NCBI RefSeq assembly: GCF_030867095.1
Contig: NC_081828.1
Span: 207,458,978 to 207,522,977 of the forward strand
Length of the DNA stretch: 64,000 bases
Source of the DNA: Alligator mississippiensis
Lineage: Eukaryota; Chordata; Crocodylia; Alligatoridae
Direction of reading: 5' to 3'
Under the pieces are notes generated by a model, which had not been told where the DNA came from, did no database searches, and was given only the letters and a program-made list of their open reading frames with translations. Position numbers and translations under genes: made by a program. Below, in pieces: positions 34,738-46,509 of the stretch. How positions within the stretch are numbered: the stretch's first letter is position 1; the number at the start of each line of letters is the position of its first letter.

Positions 34738-35322
34738 GGTCCCTCTAGCTCCTTTCCACCCCTGGGCTTAGATGGCTAACATTATGTCTCCTGTAACCTA
34801 GTTGCGTTCCCCTCCTCACCCCCACCCCTCTAATGTTAGTCCCTTGCTCAGGCGATATGCGTTTCTCTACTGGCTTTGTCATCTTTTGTTCGGATTCACA
34901 GTCCTAAACATCTACTAATAAAAGTAAATCTGCTAACTGCATCAGTGTCTCCTTGAATCGCTTTCAGAACTTGAAATACATTTTTTTAACAATGTCCTTT
35001 TAAAATTTTTCATTCACATTTCACCATGCACCAACAACAAAATTAGAGGCATGTGAGCAATACCGAAATAAATTATCTTGCAGTCATATGGGCAAGCCTA
35101 TAAGTAAGGGTACACGTCAAGCAGAACAACATCCATGTGTTTTATACTTTAAGGATTGAATTGAGTCTCCAGATTTGCCATAGCAGTTCTTTATGGGCAA
35201 CTGAATTGTCAGTGCAATTTTTGGGAAAGCGTTTGTACGCTTTTGTAGAGGAAGCACTTGGCTCTGCTCTCATTTAAAATGTTGAACTGATTTTCCTCAA
35301 ATTTGTTTGGATACCTCAATAG

Positions 35323-35587
35323 TAGTGGTTCTCAACCCCCTCAGACTCAAGGCCTCCCTTGGAAAATGCCAGCTCTTGTCACTCATTTTTTGACTGCAAA
35401 AAAATACTAGAGCAATTCTTCTGTTGCAAAGAACTCAGAAAGACCACGACACACCAGAATACTTTTAACACTACTTGAAATCTCTGCGTTTATCTTGTGA
35501 AACATGTTTCCACACCTCACAGTGGCACCCAGCAGCACCTTGGAAAGGCTCTCAAGGCACCCGCAGGTCCCTGATTGAGAATCGCTG
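35323..35587 (+). mobile_element. hAT MITE of MER5/Charlie-like form
   Basis: 265 bp from TAGTGGTTCTCAACCCCCT to CTGATTGAGAATCGCTG, inverted ends of the CAGTGGTTCTCAA type. Both terminal bases are changed. The interior is AT-rich with no frame. Confidence 0.65.
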
Positions 35588-36034
35588 CTCTTAGAGGAAC
35601 AGGCACAGTTCTTGCACAGTCCAAATCTCCACTACACACCCAGAGCTCAGACATACACTTCTTTTTACTCTTTAACATTAGACACTTGGGGCTAGATCAG
35701 CTGATGCAATGGTACCTGGCTCCACTGACTTTGATTTACAGCAGCTGAAGCGCTGGCATCCAAATAGCGTACTACAAGATAATACAATTAATGTAATAAT
35801 TCCCAGGGTTAGATTATCTAACAACACAGCTCCAATCCGTCAGATCCATCCATTTTTAGATGCTGCCAGATTGCCTCTCTGACTTCCCTGCTGGTGTTGT
35901 TTATGCTACAGTAATGCCAAGAGACCAACATGGAGATTGGGATCCATGATGCAGCTAGATGAGATGCATACAACAACTTGGAGACAAACCCTGCCAGGAA
36001 GAGCTTAAATTCCATACAAAAGGCAGGAAGGAAC

Positions 36035-36135
36035 GCAGGAACGTAGAGAAATTAAATGACCCACTTCAAGCCAGTGGCAGAGGTGGAAACAGTAGCCAGG
36101 TCTGCTAATTCCCATGCCAAATAGCCCTGGGATCA
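36035..36135 (-). mobile_element. MIR-type SINE fragment
   Basis: AGAGAAATTAAATGACCCAC, AGCCAGTGGCAGAGGTGG and AGCCAGGTCTGCTAATTCCC are the MIR blocks in antisense order. Confidence 0.55.
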
Positions 36136-38892
36136 CTTAAAAAGACTCCCTCCGTATCCAGTATTTTCTACCTGAGGCCTGTCCTGGCCAATAAAGCTGC
36201 TAAGGCTTGATATCTAGGGATATGGAGGCGGCCTGAAGGGAAAATAATAATCAAGCAGTAGTCTTAACCACAACCATAAGTCTGATACACCTGTGTGCTC
36301 ACATACAAACTTCATTACTTAAATCTCTTTTTACCAACTATCTCCAAAGATAGAGCAATCCCTGACAGGTCACCTGCTCACATAAAGCTTCCTGAAAAAG
36401 TAGAGTGCTTATCTCTCTGCCTTCAGTTGCCATGCTTGATTTATGTATGCACACATTTACAGCAGCCTGTGTCACTCATTGAAATAGAGGGGCATACAGG
36501 GTTTGAGTTTCGGAGGTGCAGATCACTTGCAGGGTCCATTGGCTTCAGCTGGAACTGGGGATCCCCACCACTTCTGGAAGCTAGTTCAAAAGGGAATTAA
36601 CCCAGTAAGTGCCTATTGGTTTTGCTGAATGAAGGGGTGGGGAGAAGAAGGAGGATGTGGGTTGATGGATTTGGAAGGTAGTAATTAAGGATGAGAAGGG
36701 TGTGTGGATGGTGTGTGGGGTAAGGACTGGTGTAACTGCTTATTTCTTTGCTTATTTGTGTTTAATCGATGGGTGCTATAACCCTAAGCCTAGGTAAGCA
36801 AGGAAAATTTTTGTATGGAAATACATGCATTCTGGATTGGTCATGATGAGTGTCCATTTAAGATGGTTGTTAAGAAACAGTTATGTTCTTTTGTAGTGCT
36901 GGCTAATTTAAAATTAGAGTGGCCTTTAGTGCAAAAGAGGTATGTATTGCTTGTAGATGGAGGGGTTTTGCCAACTCTTGTTTTGTGAGGGTTTGTGTGT
37001 CTGTGAAAGTAAGTTGGAAATACCCGAGAAACTCACAGAGAAGGCAACAAAGACAGCGCCAGACAGAGCCTGAATAAGCATTGGGCATGCAGCCCTGAGA
37101 AATCCCTAGAGGGGGAGAGAGCTTGTGGGGCTGAACCCTGTCTGGAAGAAACTTGTAACTATGAGCAGACACTCTTTCCTGGCTTGATTTCTGCCATGCT
37201 GAGAAAAACAGGATTTTGTACGTTCTTTGTAAATAAACAGGACCAAATCAAAGAAATACCTCATGCTAGCTTCTCCTCCTAAATAGAGCAACCTTTCTGT
37301 GGTATTCTCAGGGTACTGCACTATATTCTTGAAATCAATAGAACTAGCGCAGCGTATCGTCTCTGAGTACTTAGAGAATCGGAGTGTATTCGTCTTATTG
37401 CAATGGAGTAGCCTAAGTTGTGAATTCAATTATCATTTGAATTGTGATTGCTTTTAGGCAATCTGAGACGGCCTGTGTCATCTTCGGTTCACTGCTACCT
37501 TCACATGTTTTGGATGCCCTCATCTAGGCAGATTATCACAGAATCATTTTAGTGATACCAGATACTTCTATTGGGATGAGCATTCCCTATGTTATCCTAG
37601 AAGCCGAGTAAATTATCATAATGGTTCATTGCAGCCTTAAAAATCTAAGACACTCTGTGAACTGCAAGGTATTTTTGGTTCGGAAAGGAGGACCGGGAAA
37701 TGATTCATTCACTGAGTGGGATATAGAAATGCACGATTCTTGCATCAGCTGCTGTATGTTTCATTTTCTTTTAATTAAATGCAGCTTATAAAAGGTTTTA
37801 GGAGTTCCTTCCAGAGTGGCATTGCCCTTATTTCACCAGGGCTCTGATCTCCTCCTGAGCTCAAGGCCTTCTATTACATGGCAGTATTCAATAATACGCA
37901 TTGTCCTCAGTTACGACCTCCCTCTAGCCTGTAAGTAAATCAAAATCTGCTCCTGCAGACAGACAGACATGGCTTCAATGGAATTGTGACTTGTTTTAAG
38001 AAAGGATTGACTTTTATTTGAACTGAACGTAGTATTACAGCACAGTACAAAAGGATAAAGAACTAAAGGCTTTCATATCAATCTAAACTGCATTCTGAGA
38101 TGCTCTAAGTATCCTTGTAAAAAGAATTAAACATTGAAAACTATGTCATGTATGAAATCTGGAATGTCACGGGATTGGTTCCTTTGTGTTTGATATATGT
38201 TGCATGCATGTGTCTCTAATTTAGTGGGGTGGGGAGCTACAGTGCTAAAAGCACAAACTTCTGCCCTTTGAGCTAAAGAACTGAGTCCTGAGACAGACTC
38301 AAAACCCCCTCAGATTAACCAACCACTAGAAGGAGAACAAGGCCCCCACAGATGTGCAATGGGATCCAGTGTGCCCCACAATTGTGCTTCTGCCCATGCC
38401 ACATGCAGGAATGAAGACCAGATCCCTCCATGCCGTATTGCCATGGGTGTACTATGCCCTATCAGCTGACCTGAGCTCCCAGCCACAGGGGTGCACCATG
38501 TGGATCAGATGATAGGATATAGTGTACTCCTGAGGCTGAGCCCCAGCCTGGCCACTTCTTCAACTAATGGCATGATAGGAACCAGCCACAAAGTTATTAC
38601 ACATTCTGTTCTGTGCAATATCCTGTGCAATAACTTTATTTTGTTCCTTGTTTTATCACACCATTAACTGCATTAGCATCTGGCCAGGTAACTACTTAAG
38701 ATGTGATGAACTGGTTAATCATATCTTAAATGTGACATGTGCTAGGGGCTATGCACACATGCGTTTAGCATGAATTACAGAAGTACATAGGTATACCAAA
38801 ATATACATTTTGAAGTATGAGTATTGTGTGCAAATGCATACAGTCACATGATCATACTTTATACTAAAGGTGCACTTGTAACTTATGGAAGG
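36136..38892. other. Unassigned AT-rich intergenic DNA
   Basis: No gene, RNA gene or clear transposon seen. A tRNA-like stretch near 38235-38300 does not fold. Confidence 0.4.
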
Positions 38893-38998
38893 TTAATAAT
38901 TAATTAATAGATGTATTTGTTTTGCAGTAACACCCACCAAGGAGCCCCGCTCCCGGGTCAGGACCTCACTGTGCAAGCTACTGTACAAACACAAGTTT
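38893..38998 (-). mobile_element. MIR/CORE-type SINE 3' half
   Basis: On the minus strand GTTTGTACAGTAGCTTGCAC, GGGGCTCCTTGGTGGGTG and a TTACTGCAAAACAAATA tail match the 3' half of the SINE at 19660 and its relatives. Confidence 0.5.
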
Positions 38999-40873
38999 AG
39001 TGTGTCAGTCTCTGGTTAGGCAGTGATGGATTGTTATACCATCCACCTTATATAAAGCTTTGCAGGACAGATGAGAATTGTATTTCATTAGACCATATGT
39101 CCGAATGAGTTTTGCTAATGGACACTGATGAAGAATGCAATGGAAAAAATAAACTGATTTTCAAAGTAACCTGATTACCAAATATTTTTTTGGTAAACTC
39201 TGAGAATGTTGTGACTAAATATGCAGTGCTCTTAATTACAAGAGAGAGAGCTCAATGGAATCAAAGATGTCATCCGTGCAAGCCTCAAACACCAGTATTT
39301 TTGGGCTCAGGAATACTAGTATACAGTCAGGAATACAGGAATTTCGGGGTCAGGAAACTAGTATACAGTCTAGAATGAACCTGTATTGAATCTGGCTCCA
39401 AACCAAATTGTCGTTACCCAGATGGATTGTATATCTGGATGTGTATAATAGCCATATATACTGGAATACCCCTATGGAATGACTTTATGGGCGGCACCTG
39501 AATGACTGCACAATCTCAGTTATTTTTCATGGATCTATTCCCCAACACCTTTATTTATCTGGGGAGTGAAGGCAAGAAGTGAACAGGGATTACCTTGGTA
39601 TGTGGTGAATGGTTGTAGTTTCAGGTTAATCTATGCCATAATCTCAGTGAAATATGGGATAGCAATAACATGCCATGGCATTTATGAGGATACTACCCTG
39701 CCAATGGCATTTTACACCTTCTGTTCTCCTCTGGCTTTCTCTATCCCACACATCAGACTTGGCCTACCACTCTCAGCTCTCTGAGTAGTGTGTGGGACTA
39801 TCGAACCTCGGTAGCATAACTGAAGCAGGGAGACCAAGAGAGCAGTGGCAAAACTAACTACCACCAATGCAGCAGCTGATCATACCACTGCGATCGGCAT
39901 GATAGCAGCTTGCACTGTCCTGTATGCCTGTTACTGTCCCAGCCACGGAGTTACCCTTCCACGCCTCTGTCTAACCTTACTCAACAGTGACCTCTTTGGC
40001 TAATTTAAAGATAACAGTTAGTAGCTTTGGAGGATGGTTTAGTTTTCAGGGCTATAAGGAATTTACTGATCATAATATAAATTGTGAAGAACAACAAGGT
40101 GTAAGTGGAGTGGGAGAGGGATCCTGCTACTAAGGGAGGATCCGCTGATTAATCTAACCCCCATCCAGTGCCGGCATTTCTCTTTCTCACTGGTAGTTTT
40201 AATTAAATAAAACTCGTGTCAAAATGGATTGGCTTTGAGATCTAGTTCTCTCTGACAGCAGAATGGGTTCAAACTCTTACTCTAGAGTAAAGCTAACTAA
40301 GCTGAGACATTCCAACTTCAAGCAATACCTGCCTTACTATTGGATAGACTCCAATGAGCACTGTCCTCAGCCTTGCAAGTATGTGTGTGTTAAAGTCCTC
40401 CATTTTATTGGAGAGAAATGTAAATAAACCACACTAATCATGATTATTGTGGGTGGTAGATTATGTTCTCCCACTCCAGAATTACCCACCTAATCAGCAT
40501 AAGTACTAATGAAATAAATGAGATTGTCACAGCTGTGTTGATACCGATGATGCTTTTGCCTTGGAAGTGAACCACGTCTGACAATATGGAAAAGAACAAT
40601 GTCTAAGGGGGAAGATGCCTGATTTTCAAGTTCCAAAAGAAACAGTGAGCACCAAAAGAGCAAACAAGGACTGGCTGGCAAGCAGTTTGTGCTCAACCCT
40701 TCCCCTGCGGGAACACCCTAATATTCATTCAGTTTGTGATTGCCTTGAGTTGATTTAAAGAGTCAGTACAAAGAAGATTTCACTGATGTGACTCAACCAG
40801 TTTAGGACATGCACAGACTGTGGAGACCAGCCCTAAAATCCTGTTTAATATATTACTTATGTGTCCTTTCTAA
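38999..40873. other. Unassigned AT-rich intergenic DNA
   Basis: A short local repeat of GGAATAC and ACTAGTATACAGTC occurs at 39308-39370. Otherwise nothing recognised. Confidence 0.4.
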
Positions 40874-41242
40874 AGGGTTGATAGTAGGCGAAACACTATA
40901 GTCTGGGGCGTTTTAATTAGAGCAGCTAATACAGGTGGTCTGGGGTGTTTTAATTAGAGCAGCTATCAGGAGCTGCTCTAAGTAAAATGCCCACAGCGTC
41001 TTGTGTATTCAGTGTCCCATGTTTCAAAATGGGGGGGGGCTTCACTAAAGCTCGTTGAATGAGCTTTAGTTAAAGCACCCCCATTGCCATTTTGAAACAT
41101 GGGATGCTGAATACGAGACGCTGCAACATGCTGAAGTGTTCTGATTAAAACGCTCCAGCAGACTCATTAATATTATGAATTATTACTCTATTAATAGAGT
41201 CTGCTCTGACACGTGCTAATCAGACCATACATAAAAGTTCCC
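40874..41242 (+). mobile_element. Palindromic Harbinger-like MITE, copy 1
   Basis: About 370 bp of nested inverted repeats. 41005-41032 (GTATTCAGTGTCCCATG... side) pairs with 41087-41114, and the centre is the hairpin CTAAAGCTC/GAGCTTTAG. A 35-bp unit with GTTTTAATTAGAGCAGCTA is tandemly duplicated near 40909-40970. Outer arms contain GCGTTTTAATTAG and its complement. Shares its arms with 45887-46506. The outer ends are approximate. Confidence 0.65.
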
Positions 41243-41439
41243 TATAGTCTCAACGTCTCCTGCGTACGTGGATACAAAGCACCTCAAGCACTCACCACGC
41301 ATCCAAATATTAGCTCTCTGCACACTCTCTGCAGTAGTATATATGATCACACAGGTTGCACTATGGAGAATTGGGCCCTGTCATTTTAGCTTAGTCTTGA
41401 CAATGCTCACCCTGTCATTTTACTCGCCTCAGAAGTGAT

Positions 41440-41545
41440 GATCCGTGTCTGTAGGGGCCTGACTCCTTCCTCACTTACCCTGGCTGAAAACCAGGGTAGC
41501 TCCATTCCTTCTCTGGAGTTACTCCTGATGAACACTAGTATAATG
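41440..41545. repeat. Old SINE/L3-like fragment
   Basis: CAGGGTAGCTCCATTCC and CTGGAGTTACTCCTGATG resemble the widespread sauropsid block 'gtaactcc...gagttactcctga'. Similar diverged pieces occur near 35690-35755 and 44470-44520. Weak. Confidence 0.3.
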
Positions 41546-43199
41546 AAGAATTAAGTGTGAAGTGCGTAAGGTAGCAACAGAGCAGTCTAGACTCTGCCCC
41601 TTTCATTGAAAGGCCTCGAGCCCGGCCAGACAAACCCCCAGCCCTCCAGTCTCAGACTAGTCACTGATATTTTAGGAGAGTATATATGTGTCGAGCTTTG
41701 CACTAAGTACGTCAAGGGCAACAAGGAATTCATGATCCGACTCACAAATATACAAGATTCTGTGCTTTTAGCTGAGTTTTCCTTCACATTTTTTGGCCTC
41801 TTTGACTTGCTTTCAATTTGTTTCCTTTGAGCAACAGTCAAAGGAAACTCTGCAGATCCACATCTGTAGAACCAGTCTCTTTTCTCCCTCCATACCTGAA
41901 AGGAAAGCTTCCTCACCGCAGATGCACTGAAGTCCAGTTTATGCCATGAAATGCTGTCCTGTCAGGAACTCACTTTCAACAAGGTAGAGTACAACGTGCT
42001 GTGCGTTCAGGTTAGTCTTGCAGGGTAGATCAGAAGTGAAGTATAGTTCTGGATCATACAGAGTCCTTCAGGAATAAGTTTTAAAACATGCTTTGCTCTG
42101 TCTACACTTAGCACAGAACTGGTAAGCTATGTCAACACGATGGCTGCTGCATAACCTAGATGGGAACCAAAACTGCTGAGATTTGCAGAGCTCTATGTGG
42201 CCATCAGTGGTTTTCTTGGCTGGTAACAGAATAAGGAAATAATAACATTTGAGTCATCTGAACCTGTAATAATAATAGGACTCCGAGGGTTTTATTTTGT
42301 ATGTATCCTACAATTATTGACTTGACCTTGGTATTAATTAAAAAAAGAATTAAATCTTCCTCTTTATTTTGTGAGACAGAATTCATTAATCATCTACATT
42401 AAAGGAAAAAAACCCACAGCTTTGAATTTCAGGGCTTATCCACTCAGTTTGCATATGACTATAGTGTTTTCAGCCCTAAATATATTGCTTAATATGGCAC
42501 TAGCTTTTATCTAATAGCTCTCTAGACAACAAGCAATTATGCATCACACCGACAATATGGAATTCCTTGAAGCTGCAAAACCTTTTGACTGCACTGAGTG
42601 GTCCTTTTTTTTTAGTGGTATTCAGACAATACAGGTTTGAAGACAAAAAATTCTGGTAGGAATCCAAAACCTCTGTAACAAACCCCTAGGCCAGGGATTT
42701 GTCTAATGGTATGTTATTAAAGAGTTCTTTGGCTGGAAAGAGGTACCAGACAGAGCTACCCTTTGTTCCAGTTCTTAGTTTTTTTTCCCTTTAAATTAGC
42801 TTTTGAACATTAAACACAGACTTTCAGTCCAGATGAAGGAACAACAGGGAATGGATTAAGAGAATGAAGTTACAAGATTGTGGAAGAAATAAACAAAGCC
42901 TTTCCCAAAGTGAGCCTTTCCCATCATTTCTAGATCGCATCACTAGATAACAAATATGCCCTTAGCTAGATAGAATAAAAAATATTATTGTAAATCAGCA
43001 ATTCTCCCTTTGGGTCAAAATTGCCTATCTTGTTAGAGGATGAATTGTGATGACAACAGATATTGAACATTATGGATGGCTTTATTTTTTTCAGCCTCCT
43101 ATATTGAGGTTATTATATAGTTTATCATTACAACAGCATCTGACCATCTAGCAAGCATTCAAGTGGTAATGCAAGAGAAAGAGCTAACCCCGTTTTACA
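41546..43199. other. Unassigned AT-rich intergenic DNA
   Basis: No supported feature. The 109-aa minus frame at 41587-41916 shows no domain. Confidence 0.4.
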
Positions 43200-43322
43200 T
43201 ACATGGAACAGTAGCACATATAGGCTAGGTGACTTGTCTGAAGTCACACAGGAAGTCTGTGGCAACATTAAGTTAATGGACTGGATTTCAGCCCCAGGCC
43301 TTAGCCACAAGTCTGTTCTCCT
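43200..43322 (-). mobile_element. MIR-type SINE
   Basis: GGCTAGGTGACTTGTCTGAA, GTCACACAGGAAGTCTGTGG and GGATTTCAGCCCCAGGCC, ending near TTAGCCACAAG, are the antisense MIR core and head. Confidence 0.7.
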
Positions 43323-43615
43323 TTACTCTTTGCTGTTGCTTTTCCATCTAGAGGGTTTTTTTCTCTGTTTTCATAAACATTTTTCTAAATTAATAATTAT
43401 AGAGTGGAATGGAAAATCTCAAACTGTGTCTGGCTTAGTGTTTTAGGGCTCCCAAGGGATGAATAAGGTTTGGGTCTTTCTAGCATCCAGTTCTGTTCCT
43501 GGACTTGCAGACGCAGCTTTTACAGATGTGGGTTGCTTGGTTTAAGGCAGTGAATTCAGATTCCATTACAATCTCTATCATCCTTACATTTACTAGCCTC
43601 TACTTTACACAGTAA

Positions 43616-44417
43616 GGCTAGGGACAGAAATTACACATAAACCGGTTTAAGTGATCAGAAACTGGTTTAAACCTGTAACAGAACAGAAGTTCAGTGCACA
43701 TAAACCAGTTTCAAAATGGCTGAAACTGGTTTAAGATAAACCTAGTTGAATGTAGTATCAGACTTAACTGATTTGGGTCAAAACAGTTTATGAAACTTCT
43801 GTCCCAGGCCCCTTCCTGGCTCAAGTTAAATCGGAGTCCTCCATGGTTTTGCAGCCCTGGGCTGGACTGTCTGCTGGAGCAGAGCAGGGTTGGCCCTGCC
43901 CCTCTGCTCTCTAGCTGGAGCAGTGAGGGCTGGCTGACAAAGGGGGCGGGGGGCGGGGGGGACCAGCTGTGGATACAGCCCAGTCTACAAGGAGGGGAAA
44001 TGATTGCCCTGTGGGGCAAGCTGCAGCTGGGGTCTGGGGCCAGGGAAGAGGGGTTAAACCCCTTCCCCTGCTCAAACTTATTGCTGCCTGCAACTGTGGA
44101 CTACAAATCCCAGAGACACCTGGAAGCAGGAAGAGGAAGTGATGAGCAACCTTGCAGAGTGCTACTGTTGTAAATCTGGACTGCAAATCCCAGAGATCTT
44201 AGGGGCAGCAGGAAGAGGAAATGAACATACAGTCAGAGAGTCCTGCTCTAGTGTCCTCTGGCTTCTGGTCTGAGCTACTGAAGGCATGTGGCTGCATTTC
44301 GTAAGTCAAAGGTAAATGTCTGTTCACTTCTGTTTCAATTTAACCTGTGCAATTTAGAGTAATCTGTAAAGACTGCATTGATTCAGCCTCAGGCTTTTTG
44401 ACTATCTGTACCTAGCC
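43616..44417 (+). mobile_element. Harbinger-like non-autonomous transposon
   Basis: 802 bp with direct TAA target duplications (43613-43615 and 44418-44420). The inverted ends are GGCTAGGGACAGAAATTA at the left and ...GACTATCTGTACCTAGCC at the right; 12 of the first 13 bases match. Subterminal AAACCGGTTTAA/AAACTGGTTTAA motifs recur on the left side. The interior has a duplicated ~47-bp block carrying ACTACAAATCCCAG. No transposase frame. Confidence 0.8.
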
Positions 44418-44522
44418 TAAGTGATCTATGTGGCAGTTGATACCTTGCAATATGAATCAAATCCTTCTCTTTGCTTAACCAATGTCACTACACTAAAGTC
44501 AATAGGAGCCGAGTTGTGTAAC

Positions 44523-44815
44523 TGGGTGTGTACACATGTAGTGACTGTCTGACAGTTAAGCTGACTTAACTTTTTAAAGGAAACTTAACTCTCAGAGTAT
44601 ACACACATATGTGGAGCAGAGTCCATTTATATGTGGTGCAAGATAATACACCTCTAAAATGTATTCTCTTGAGTCTTAGTGGTTAAGTCATTAAGTTGAT
44701 TTAGCTCCCAAGATGGTTGCCACCACGTTAAGGAGCTGTATATGTGTATGTATACTCCAGTGTGGCTTAAGTAGACTTAAGTCACCTTATTTTAAGTTGA
44801 CTTAGTACGCACCCA
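44523..44815 (+). mobile_element. Small inverted-repeat element rich in TTAAGT/ACTTAA
   Basis: 293 bp from TGGGTGTGTAC to GTACGCACCCA (10 of 11 bp inverted match). Many GACTTAA and TTAAGTC motifs point inward from both ends. It starts 105 bp after the Harbinger-like element. The superfamily is not clear. Confidence 0.55.
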
Positions 44816-45886
44816 CTGAAATCTAACTTAACCCTAAATGTGTGTGGAAACAAGTAAGCAAATGCCTGAAATCATCCCAGGATATATAGGACTTTACTAG
44901 ATACAGCAATGGTGGGGAAGTTTATTGTGATTTCTGAACACTGAAGGCAGCTGGTGTCAAACAGGTGTAGCTTAAAGATGCCTCAGTGCTGCGCATTGGA
45001 TGCTGTAGTATGGAAGGGACAGCACAGCAGGTCTGGCTTCAAAACTGGTAATAAATCCCTTGGAACAGATGAGCCAACGTAGCTCTATTGGCTTAGGCCA
45101 GGTGAGGATGTGGCCTGAACTGTGTACACCTCCTTATATCTTTAAAAAAAAAAGTTTTGTATTTTCAACTCCATGTTTGGGCTCCAATGATGCATATTTA
45201 AGAAGCAGCACAGAGGAATAGCTGTCTTGTTTATCCTTTCAGTGGTTGAGCTGTGACATTCATATTTGATAGGGAACTGCAGAAAGATCTCAAAGCAACA
45301 GATCAAGGTGAAAAGCATTTTGTTGGGTCTGATTCTTCTGCCAAACCAGTCTTTCACTGTTGTAAATCCATGGGGCCTCTCTTCCCGGCTTTGAACTTCA
45401 CATAGTCATTTACCTCTATGCGAAGTGCGTACAAAATGAAGCCAATTTGATGTAAATGGCTGTTCAAAGTCCAAGACAATGGTGACTCAGACCACCGCCT
45501 TGAGGGGAGTTTCTCTTCCCATTACAGGAGTTTAAATCAGGCGTATCAGATCCTTTCTCATTAGCAAATGATAATGTAAACCACAGACAAATAGAGGAGA
45601 GGAAAATATATTCTCTAGGGAAATATAAACATACATTGGTTTGTCTCCATCACACCAAGCAGAGTCAGGTCTTAAGAGCTGCATTTTATTTCCCCTATTA
45701 AGTGTGATCCTTTTCCACCCTGCTCAAGTCCTTGAAAAAACATTAATGGGAGTACTTGCTTTGTAATTTGCCTTCGTCTTACCTTTAAAACTAACTCACA
45801 AAAAGCAGTAAGCAGAAAGACCCATCCACTTCTTGCATTAGCTATTTTTCAAGGACTCAAGCAAAGTGGAATACAATCACATGTAA

Positions 45887-46506
45887 GGACACCTATACAC
45901 ATGCTCCAGGTTGGTGGGCAGGGGTGGGGGCATTTTAATTAGAATGCCTCTTGGGATCTGCTCTAATTAAAATGCCTGCAGCATCTCGTGTATTCAGTGT
46001 CCTGCGTTTCAAAATGGCAGCAGGGGCACTTTAAAGCCATGAATGCCTCATGCTGTGCACCCCCAGCCTCAGAAGGCAACTGCCTGCAGGTGGTGGTGGC
46101 AGCAGGGGCATGGCAGTGGTGAGTGGGGACTGCCTGCAAGTGGCCGTGCTGATGTTGACAACAAGGGTGGGGACCACCCAGAGGTGGCTGCAGCGCTGTC
46201 GGCAGCAGGAGGGGGGTGATGGCAAGCACTGACCAGTGGTTGGCAACCACCCACAGATGCCGCCAGCACCATCGGTGGCAGCCAGTCTCAGGGGGTGCAT
46301 CACCAATCTCTGGGGGTGCATGTGCACCCGTGTGCGCCCCCTACGCATTGTCAATGACTAAAGCTCATTTGATTATTTTATTAAAGTGCCCCTGCCGCCA
46401 TTTTGAAAAGTGGGGGTGCTGAATACACGAGACGCTGTAGCATGCTGGAGCGTTATGCTCCAGGAGACTCATTGTAGGATGCATTGAAGCATGTGTGAAA
46501 GTCCCC
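45887..46506 (+). mobile_element. Palindromic Harbinger-like MITE, copy 2, with nested insert
   Basis: 620 bp flanked by TAA on both sides (45884-45886 and 46507-46509). The ends GGACACCTATACACATGC and its inverted counterpart GCATGTGTGAAAGTCCCC agree at 12 of 18. Long inner arms 45979-46033 and 46381-46437 share the GTGTATTCAGTGTCC block with copy 1. Between the arms a GGTGG-rich, GC-rich stretch (about 46036-46357) replaces the short loop of copy 1. Confidence 0.65.
46036..46357. repeat. GC-rich insert in the loop of the palindromic MITE
   Basis: About 320 bp rich in GGTGG/CCACC and GCAGCAGG, absent from the equivalent loop of the copy at 40874. Its ends are not sharply defined. Several overlapping open frames come only from the composition. 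Confidence 0.45.
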
Positions 46507-46509
46507 TAA

